Assembly (NCBI GenBank): GCA_014376885.1
Contig: JACMQR010000070.1
Coordinates: 1-5,007, forward strand
Direction: 5' to 3'
Source: Polaromonas sp.
GTDB taxonomy: Bacteria; Pseudomonadota; Gammaproteobacteria; Burkholderiales; Burkholderiaceae_C
DNA length: 5,007 bases
Shown here: piece after piece, positions 1 through 4,177 of the stretch
Layout: the number at the start of each line of letters is the position of its first letter
How positions within the stretch are numbered: the stretch's first letter is position 1
The notes under the pieces: generated by a model
Seen by the model: only the letters and a program-made list of their open reading frames with translations
The model's database searches: none
What the model was told of the DNA's origin: nothing
Made by a program: the position numbers and the translations under genes

Positions 1-323
1 GCCACGATGGCCTTGACCTCGGCCGTGACTTCGTCAGCGCTCAGGCGGGCCGGCAGGTAGGCCTGCAGCACCAGCAGCTCGGCCTGTTCCTTGTCGGCCA
101 GGTCCTGGCGGGCGGCTTTTTCAAAGGCCTCGATCGAGTCCTTGCGCTGCTTGATCTGCTTGTCGACGATGGCCACCGCCATGACGTCATCGACCACCAC
201 GCGTTCGTCGACTTCCTTTTGCTTGATGGCCGACAGCAGCAGGCGGATGGTGCCCAGGCGCTCGCTGTCCTTGGCGCGCATGGCGGTCTTCATGTCTTCT
301 GTGATCTGTTCTTTGAGGGTCAT
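1..323 (-). CDS. yqeY: GatB/YqeY domain-containing protein (3' part cut by window edge)
   Basis: The frame starts at ATG 323-321 and stays open for 107 codons to the left edge, so the C-terminus is missing. The protein begins MTLKEQITEDMKTAMRAKD and continues through RLGTIRLLLSAIKQKEVD (about residues 22-39), DKQIKQRKDSIEAFEKA (about 54-70) and LLVLQAYLPARLS (about 83-95). These are the helical segments of the YqeY family, which is usually about 150 residues, so roughly 40 residues lie outside. The domain resembles the C-terminal tRNA-binding tail of GatB, but the free-standing protein has no firmly known reaction; a tRNA-related role is family inference. No clear Shine-Dalgarno precedes the ATG; the upstream stretch is pyrimidine-rich. 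It follows rpsU after a terminator, and dnaG and rpoD would be expected next, outside the window. Confidence 0.93.
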   Translation of the reverse strand, partial: MTLKEQITEDMKTAMRAKDSERLGTIRLLLSAIKQKEVDERVVVDDVMAVAIVDKQIKQRKDSIEAFEKAARQDLADKEQAELLVLQAYLPARLSADEVTAEVKAIV

Positions 324-370
324 GGCGGTGCTTTGGAAAAAATGCGGAGAATGGAGAAGAGCAGGGGCGA

Positions 371-407
371 AAAACAAAAAAGCCCGCAGAGCGTCCTCTT
401 GCGGGCT
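371..407 (-). terminator. Rho-independent terminator after rpsU
   Basis: On the minus strand an 8-bp GC-rich stem (AGCCCGCA, arms 400-407 and 381-388) is followed directly by a T-rich run, TTTTTTGTTTT (381-371). The loop can form three more pairs (389-391 with 396-398). The stem begins 32 nt past the rpsU stop. It lies before yqeY, so it should end most rpsU transcripts while letting some read through, as known for the rpsU-dnaG gap in Escherichia coli. Its orientation fits only minus-strand transcription. Confidence 0.9.
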
Positions 408-439
408 TGGGCTGCCGTGAGGCAAGACCTGAAGATGGA

Positions 440-652
440 TCAGTACAGCTTCTTGGGCAACTGCATGGCGCGGATGCGTTTGTAATTGCGCTTGACGGCG
501 GCGGCCTTCTTGCGCTTGCGCTCGGCGGTTGGCTTTTCGTAAAACTCCCGGGCGCGCAGGTCGGTCAGCAGGCCGAGTTTTTCGATGGTGCGCTTGAAGC
601 GGCGCAGCGCGACGTCAAAGGGTTCGTTGTCTTTTACGCGAATGGTGGTCAT
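440..652 (-). CDS. rpsU: 30S ribosomal protein S21 (bS21)
   Basis: This is a complete 70-residue protein with ATG at 652-650 and TGA at 442-440. It reads [20 protein letters not shown], then an [18 protein letters not shown] stretch (about residues 35-52) and a basic tail ending AMQLPKKLY. Length, high Lys/Arg content and the [10 protein letters not shown] core are characteristic of bS21, a small-subunit protein on the platform near the 3' end of 16S rRNA that helps initiation on natural mRNAs. No Shine-Dalgarno is evident just upstream of the ATG, so initiation may be S1-dependent or autoregulated; that is inference. The gene is flanked by a likely promoter upstream and a strong terminator downstream, so it can be expressed separately from the yqeY/dnaG/rpoD genes expected to follow. 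Confidence 0.97.
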   Translation of the reverse strand: MTTIRVKDNEPFDVALRRFKRTIEKLGLLTDLRAREFYEKPTAERKRKKAAAVKRNYKRIRAMQLPKKLY

Positions 653-683
653 TGATGAACTGATCCAAAGTGTGCACCTTATG

Positions 684-728
684 TGATCTGATCAGAATCA
701 GGCCAGGTGCGGGTTTGCTAGCAAAGCC
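684..728. promoter_or_regulatory. Two palindromes in the rpsU leader/promoter region
   Basis: TTTGCTAGCAAA at 714-725 is a perfect 12-bp palindrome, extended by GG/CC at both ends (711-728) with one mismatch. A second palindrome, CTGATCAG (688-695), is flanked by TGAT on one side and ATCA on the other (684-700, one extra base on the right arm). Both lie between the candidate -10 box and the rpsU start codon. They could be protein-binding sites or leader RNA structure; no regulator can be named from sequence. Confidence 0.3.
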
Positions 729-732
729 TAAG

Positions 733-738
733 AGTATA
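733..738 (-). promoter_or_regulatory. Candidate -10 box of the rpsU promoter
   Basis: The minus strand reads TATACT here (context GCTGTTATACTCTTAGG), five of six matches to the sigma-70 -10 consensus, in an otherwise GC-rich stretch. It would place the transcript start near 725 and give a leader of about 70-75 nt before rpsU. No good -35 hexamer sits 16-18 bp upstream, where the DNA is G-rich and runs into the hairpin array. The leader contains the palindrome at 711-728. Confidence 0.4.
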
Positions 739-773
739 ACAGCCCCCACGCTCCCCACTGCGTGTGGTTCGCT

Positions 774-882
774 GCCCCCCGAGGGGGCTGCGTGCCGCGG
801 CTCTAAACCTGCGGTGCAGGTTTGGACGGCACGCAGAAGGGCTGCGTCTCGCAGCCCGGCGCCTGCGGTCTGGCAAAGCCAG
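774..882. repeat. Array of four adjacent hairpins (interspersed-repeat-like, intergenic)
   Basis: Four inverted repeats lie almost end to end. The first is GCCCCC/GGGGGC, arms 774-779 and 783-788. The second is a long stem of 10 bp (788-797 with 827-836) continuing, after a one-sided 4-nt bulge at 798-801, into 11 bp (802-812 with 816-826, one G-T pair) and closed by a 3-nt loop. The third is a perfect 8-bp stem, GGGCTGCG with CGCAGCCC (839-846, 850-857), with a 3-nt loop. The fourth is CTGGC-AAA-GCCAG (870-882). None is followed by a T-run, so they are not canonical terminators. The lead-in ACTGCGTGTGGTTCGCTG and the G/C block resemble, from memory, a dispersed intergenic repeat common in Comamonadaceae. 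The array separates the flavoprotein gene from the rpsU promoter. Confidence 0.6.
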
Positions 883-944
883 TCCCGTGGCCCCTGCTGG
901 TCAGCGAGGGAGGGCAAGAAGGAAGATTTCGCGGCTGATACTGT

Positions 945-2186
945 TCAGCTCCTGGATTTTGCGGCGAGGGCTTCGGCGCAGGCAAAGCCGCTGGCCCAGG
1001 CCCACTGAAAATTGTAGCCGCCCAGCCAGCCGGTCACGTCCACCACCTCGCCGATGAAGTACAGCCCGGGCTGCCTGGACTCCATGGTTTGCGACGACAG
1101 GTCGCGGGTGTCGACGCCGCCGACCGTCACCTCGGCTTTTTTGTAGCCTTCCGATCCGCTGGGCGTCAACTGCCAGTCGGCCAGTCCCTGCGCCAGCGCG
1201 TGCAGGGACTTGTCGGTGGCGTCCGCGATAGGGCGCTGCTGCAATGCCGGGTCCTGGGCCACCCAGGCATCGGCCAGACGGCCGGGCACCTGGCTGGCCA
1301 GTTCGTTGGCCACCAGCTTTTTCGAACTGGCCTTGGCGCGCAGCAGCGCGGCGGGCAGGTCGATGCCGGGCGCCAGGTTGATGCGGATCGGCTGGCTGTC
1401 ACGCCAGAAGCTGGAAATCTGCAGTACCGCCGGGCCGCTCAGTCCGCGGTGGGTGAACAGCAAATCCTCAGCGAACACCGTGGCCTTTTTGCGCTGCTTC
1501 GGGCTGGCGCCGGGCGGGCCGGTTTCAATCAGCACCGGCAGCGCCAGGCCGGCCAGCTGGGCATAGGGCGCCCAGGCCTCGCCGTCAAAGGTCAGTGGGA
1601 CCAGTGCGGCCCGGGGTTCGACCAGCCGCAGGCCGAACTGCTGGGCCAGCCGATAGCCGAAATCGGTCGCGCCGATCTTGGGAATTGACAGCCCGCCCGT
1701 GGCAATGACCAGCTGCGGCGTTTCGATCAGTCCCCGGTCGCTCTGGATTTGATAGCTGTTGATGCCCTCCTGCTCTGCACAAGACACGCTTTGGATGCGG
1801 CAGGGCTGCCAGTGCGTGACCTGGCCGGCAGCGCATTCGGCCAGCAGCAGGTTGATGATGTCTTCGGCCGAGCGGTCGCAAAACAGCTGGCCCTTGTGTT
1901 TTTCGTGAAACGGCACCTGGTGGCGCTGCAGCAGCTGGATGAAGTCCTGCGGCGTATAGCGCGACAGGGCGGAGCGACAAAAGTGCGGGTTGTCGCTCAG
2001 AAAATGGGCCGGCGCAGCATCCCGGTTGGTGAAATTGCAGCGCCCGCCGCCCGAGATGCGGATTTTTTCGGCCACCTTGTCGCTGTGGTCGACCAGCAGA
2101 ACCTTCAGGCCGCGCTGGCCGGCCTGGCCAGCGCAAAACAGGCCGGCTGCGCCCGCGCCAATCACCACCACATCGAATTTATGCAT
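945..2186 (-). CDS. HI0933/YhiN-family NAD(P)/FAD-dependent oxidoreductase
   Basis: This is a 413-residue flavoprotein. An N-terminal Rossmann dinucleotide fold is shown by VVIGAGAAGLFCA (about residues 7-19), with an acidic Asp33 ending the second strand (LLVDH) for the FAD ribose. The family-specific RISGGGRCNFTN follows at about 43-54, then IATGG mid-protein, FTHRGLSGPAVLQ, KKAEVTVGGV, and a C-terminal GEVVDVTGWLGGYNFQWAWA (about 379-398) that closes over FAD. These are hallmarks of the HI0933-like family (E. coli YhiN; database name often 'aminoacetone oxidase family'). The physiological substrate is unclear. I chose ATG 2186-2184 because GAGAGA lies 8 nt upstream and the Rossmann strand starts at once; an in-frame ATG at 2219 would add 11 polar residues without a ribosome site. 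It appears to be a single-gene unit. Confidence 0.93.
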   Translation of the reverse strand: MHKFDVVVIGAGAAGLFCAGQAGQRGLKVLLVDHSDKVAEKIRISGGGRCNFTNRDAAPAHFLSDNPHFCRSALSRYTPQDFIQLLQRHQVPFHEKHKGQLFCDRSAEDIINLLLAECAAGQVTHWQPCRIQSVSCAEQEGINSYQIQSDRGLIETPQLVIATGGLSIPKIGATDFGYRLAQQFGLRLVEPRAALVPLTFDGEAWAPYAQLAGLALPVLIETGPPGASPKQRKKATVFAEDLLFTHRGLSGPAVLQISSFWRDSQPIRINLAPGIDLPAALLRAKASSKKLVANELASQVPGRLADAWVAQDPALQQRPIADATDKSLHALAQGLADWQLTPSGSEGYKKAEVTVGGVDTRDLSSQTMESRQPGLYFIGEVVDVTGWLGGYNFQWAWASGFACAEALAAKSRS

Positions 2187-2194
2187 TGAATCAG

Positions 2195-2200
2195 TCTCTC
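2195..2200 (-). promoter_or_regulatory. Ribosome binding site deciding the flavoprotein start
   Basis: The minus strand reads GAGAGA, 8 nt before ATG 2186. It is a modest Shine-Dalgarno, but the in-frame alternative ATG at 2219 has none, so it favours the shorter protein. Confidence 0.5.
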
Positions 2201-2224
2201 GCGCAGATTGGACGGGCATGCGCC

Positions 2225-2241
2225 GCTATAAACAATATAGC
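2225..2241. repeat. AT-rich palindrome GCTAT-N7-ATAGC upstream of the flavoprotein gene
   Basis: GCTATAAACAATATAGC is an inverted repeat with 6-bp arms (2225-2230, 2236-2241) and a 5-nt spacer. It is AT-rich within GC-rich DNA and is followed on the plus strand by an A-run. It lies about 40 bp upstream of the flavoprotein ATG, and its minus strand offers -10-like hexamers (TATATT, TTTATA), so it may be part of the promoter. The GCTAT-N7-ATAGC layout is the same as at 4652-4668 inside ybiB. Confidence 0.55.
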
Positions 2242-2294
2242 AAAAAACACATCCCCGTGACTGCTTTCCCGAAGCCCGGAAGTGTAGCTGCGCG

Positions 2295-2314
2295 GTGCCG
2301 GGAACGCCCGGCGC
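2295..2314 (-). terminator. Hairpin downstream of the metallophosphoesterase gene (weak terminator candidate)
   Basis: An 8-bp GC-rich stem (2295-2302 with 2307-2314, one G-T pair) with a 4-nt loop lies 32-51 nt past the phosphoesterase stop. There is no T-run after it on the minus strand, so it is not a standard intrinsic terminator. It could protect the 3' end or aid Rho-dependent termination. Confidence 0.3.
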
Positions 2315-2345
2315 GGACGCTTTCGCCTCAGCCGGGCAGTGGCGC

Positions 2346-3341
2346 TTACTGCTTGACCATCATCGGCGAGACGGAAAAGACATTCGGATTTTTCGGCTCC
2401 ACCGTCACCCGCACCCAGTGGATCAACGGGCTGCCGAAGGTCTGCAGGCGCGTCAGGTTGGCCAGCACCTTGGTCGGGCTGTACAGCGGCTTGTCGACCT
2501 TGAAGAAATGGGTGTCGCCATGCACCAGCAGAACCTGGCCGGCAAATTGCTCGGTTTCTTGCACGACGCTGTTGATAAAGTTGCGGTAGCCGCTGACGCC
2601 GGGCGCCTGGCTTTCGTCCTTGTCTTCGGTTTCCGGCAGGTCAAAGCCCGGGTCGGCCTGGATCACCAGCACCAGGCCGCGGGCTTTTTGCGCCTTTGCC
2701 GTCTTGAAGGCTTGCTGCAGCCAGCCGATGTTGGCGGCATCGCGGTCCAGGTATTCGGCATTGCTGGCTTCGCACTGGGCCGGGGTGCGGGCGCTTTTAT
2801 GCGCGCAGTCTTTTTCGTCGAGAATTTTGTTGTTGTTGCTGCCGGGCATGTTCAGCGTGGCAAAGACAATGCCGCGGTGGCTGAAACGTGTGTTTTCAAC
2901 AAACTTTTCACCCAGCTGGCCCTGGTGCGCGAGCGCCATGGTGCGCTTGCCCAGGCTGTCGACGGTCGGAAACATGACCTTGCGCACATGCGCCAGGCGC
3001 TCCAGCCCGTCGTAGCCGCCGTTGTTCAGGCGGTGGCAATCGGTCCATTCGTTGTCGCCGGGCACATACACCACCGGCTTGTTCATCTGGCCGAACATGG
3101 TCAAAGCCGACTGGTAAATGTCATCGGTGCATTTGGAGCTGCCGTCCTTGATGTCGCCGTCGTAGATTGAAAAAGCAATGTCGGACTGGTTGATGCTTTT
3201 GAGCAGCGCCGGAATTTTCGGCTCGTCGCCGGCTTTTTGGTAGGGCATGTCGCCCCACAGGCCGAACGAGAAGGTTTGGGCCTGGGCGCAGCCCAGGCCC
3301 AAGGCCAGCAGCGCACCGGCAAAAAATCGGGTTGTCATCAT
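2346..3341 (-). CDS. Exported calcineurin-like metallophosphoesterase
   Basis: The 331-residue product starts MMTTRFFAGALLALGLG, a short basic-hydrophobic signal peptide with a likely signal peptidase I site after AQA (residue 21), so it should act in the periplasm or outside. The mature part has the ordered metal-site motifs of calcineurin-like phosphoesterases: LWGD (Asp31), YDGDIKDG (60-67), VPGDNEW (93-99) and HGDTH (about 274-278). The first motif lacks the usual D-x-H histidine (it is D-M-P), and GNH[DE] is replaced by GDNE, so the exact activity may differ from classical members; the substrate is unknown. Several cysteines (71, 102 and later) could form disulfides. A GGAG sits 7 nt before the ATG. 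It lies 68 bp after cobA and may have its own promoter next to a tandem repeat. Confidence 0.85.
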   Translation of the reverse strand: MMTTRFFAGALLALGLGCAQAQTFSFGLWGDMPYQKAGDEPKIPALLKSINQSDIAFSIYDGDIKDGSSKCTDDIYQSALTMFGQMNKPVVYVPGDNEWTDCHRLNNGGYDGLERLAHVRKVMFPTVDSLGKRTMALAHQGQLGEKFVENTRFSHRGIVFATLNMPGSNNNKILDEKDCAHKSARTPAQCEASNAEYLDRDAANIGWLQQAFKTAKAQKARGLVLVIQADPGFDLPETEDKDESQAPGVSGYRNFINSVVQETEQFAGQVLLVHGDTHFFKVDKPLYSPTKVLANLTRLQTFGSPLIHWVRVTVEPKNPNVFSVSPMMVKQ

Positions 3342-3348
3342 TGTCCTG

Positions 3349-3352
3349 CTCC
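3349..3352 (-). promoter_or_regulatory. Ribosome binding site of the metallophosphoesterase gene
   Basis: The minus strand reads GGAG 7 nt before ATG 3341, in the context GGAGCAGGACAATGATG. It supports the first of the two adjacent ATG codons and is the best Shine-Dalgarno in the window. Confidence 0.65.
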
Positions 3353-3364
3353 ATGAAAAGGCGC

Positions 3365-3400
3365 AAGCCTAGCAAACCCCGGTGACGCCGGTGTGACGCC
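3365..3400 (-). promoter_or_regulatory. Tandem 8-bp direct repeat with extended -10-like element (Pho-box-like)
   Basis: On the minus strand GGCGTCAC occurs twice (3400-3393 and 3389-3382) with an 11-bp period, one helical turn. It is followed after about 10 bp by TGCTAGGCT (3373-3365), which can be read as an extended -10 element (TG-C-TAGGCT). Two GTCA cores 11 bp apart just upstream of a -10 box are the layout of PhoB and other OmpR-type operators (E. coli consensus half-site CTGTCAT). The half-sites are GC-richer than that consensus. Assignment to PhoB is speculative; the repeat itself is directly visible. Confidence 0.3.
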
Positions 3401-3409
3401 CGGGCAATG

Positions 3410-4177
3410 TCAGGCGCTGCGCTGTGTATTGGGCGGGGCGGCCAGCTGCGCCAGGCCACCAACGACATTGCCGACGACGATGACCGACGGGCTGGCCAGG
3501 CCGGACAGCTTGATGTCGGCAGACAGCCGGCCGAGCGCGGTGGCAATGTGGCGCTGGCTGGGCAAGGAGGCGTTCTGGATCACCGCCACCGGCGTGTCGG
3601 CGGGCAGACCGGTCAGCAATTCGCTTTGGATGTGCTCGGCGCCGCTCACGCCCATGTAGATCACCAGCGTCAGCCGGGCGCTGTGGGCCGTGGCGGCGAG
3701 CAGTCGCCAGTCGGTGCCGCTGTCGCCGGGTTTGGCATGGCCGGTGACAAACACCACGCCGTGCGCATGCTGGCGATGGGTCAGCGGCACGCCGAGCGAG
3801 GTGACGGCAGCCAGCCCGGCGGTGATGCCGTTGACCACCTCGACCTGCACGCCGGCGGCTTGCAGATGCTCGACCTCTTCGCCGCCCCGGCCAAAGATGA
3901 ACGGGTCGCCGCCCTTGAGTCGCACGACGTTTTCGCCGTCCTTCGCAGCCGCAAGCATGAGCTTTTCAATGAAGGCCTGCGGTGTCGACTCGCAGCCGCC
4001 GCGCTTGCCGACATAGACGATGCGGGCGCCGGGGGCGGCAAAGGCAACGATTTCCTCGCCGACCAGGTCATCGACAAACAGCACCGTTGCCTGCCCGATG
4101 GCCTTGACGGCCTTGAGGGTAAGCAGATCCGGGTCGCCCGGACCGGCGCCGACAAGGGTGACTTTGGGGTGGTTCAT
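3410..4177 (-). CDS. cobA: Uroporphyrinogen-III C-methyltransferase (SUMT)
   Basis: This 255-residue protein uses two S-adenosylmethionine molecules to methylate uroporphyrinogen III at C2 and C7, giving precorrin-2, the branch-point precursor of siroheme and cobalamin, in the cytoplasm. The family signatures are clear: VTLVGAGPGDPDLLTLKA (residues 6-23), YVGKRGG (55-61), VVRLKGGDPFIFGRGGEE (84-101), NGITAG (116-121), PLTHR and VIYMGV. It is a stand-alone SUMT of normal length with no CysG-type dehydrogenase/ferrochelatase domain. ATG 4177 is chosen because it overlaps the ybiB stop in ATGA and begins at the SUMT fold; the frame stays open to 4615, but that extension is the shifted frame of ybiB. 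No Shine-Dalgarno is seen, which fits translational coupling. In related bacteria this pair often sits by nitrate-assimilation genes, where siroheme serves nitrite reductase; that link is inferred. Confidence 0.96.
   Translation of the reverse strand: MNHPKVTLVGAGPGDPDLLTLKAVKAIGQATVLFVDDLVGEEIVAFAAPGARIVYVGKRGGCESTPQAFIEKLMLAAAKDGENVVRLKGGDPFIFGRGGEEVEHLQAAGVQVEVVNGITAGLAAVTSLGVPLTHRQHAHGVVFVTGHAKPGDSGTDWRLLAATAHSARLTLVIYMGVSGAEHIQSELLTGLPADTPVAVIQNASLPSQRHIATALGRLSADIKLSGLASPSVIVVGNVVGGLAQLAAPPNTQRSA

Larger units (their letters stand above)
653..944. other. Gene-free intergenic region between rpsU and the flavoprotein gene
   Basis: This 292-bp stretch holds, from right to left in transcription order, about 60 bp with no recognisable signal after the flavoprotein stop (944-883), the four-hairpin array (882-774), the candidate rpsU -10 box (738-733), and a leader with two palindromes. 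Short frames crossing it on both strands run through the hairpins and carry no recognisable protein, so I call no gene here. No intrinsic terminator for the flavoprotein gene is visible. Confidence 0.7.

Noticed and set aside
774..882. CRISPR-like or attenuator interpretation of the hairpin array
   Set aside because: The four units differ in sequence and length, have no regular spacers, and none is followed by a T-run.
615..985. Short minus-strand frames (60-100 codons) across the rpsU upstream region
   Set aside because: They run through the hairpin array, lack ribosome sites and encode no recognisable protein; one overlaps the start of rpsU.
1089..1688. Plus-strand open frame opposite the flavoprotein gene
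   Set aside because: It is an antisense shadow with an Arg/Gln/Gly-rich product and no motif; the minus-strand flavoprotein explains the sequence.
2187..2219. Earlier in-frame ATG for the flavoprotein
   Set aside because: It adds 11 polar residues before the Rossmann strand and has no Shine-Dalgarno; AT-rich promoter-like DNA lies directly upstream of it.
2295..3170. Long plus-strand open frame (291 codons) opposite the metallophosphoesterase gene
   Set aside because: It is antisense to a gene with a signal peptide and ordered metal motifs, its product has no recognisable domain, and its His/Gln/Ala/Val-rich make-up is typical of antisense frames in GC-rich DNA.
3284..3295. Lipoprotein signal (Cys18) in the metallophosphoesterase
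   Set aside because: The residues before Cys18 are G-L-G with no aliphatic residue at -3, so a signal peptidase I cut after AQA is the better reading.
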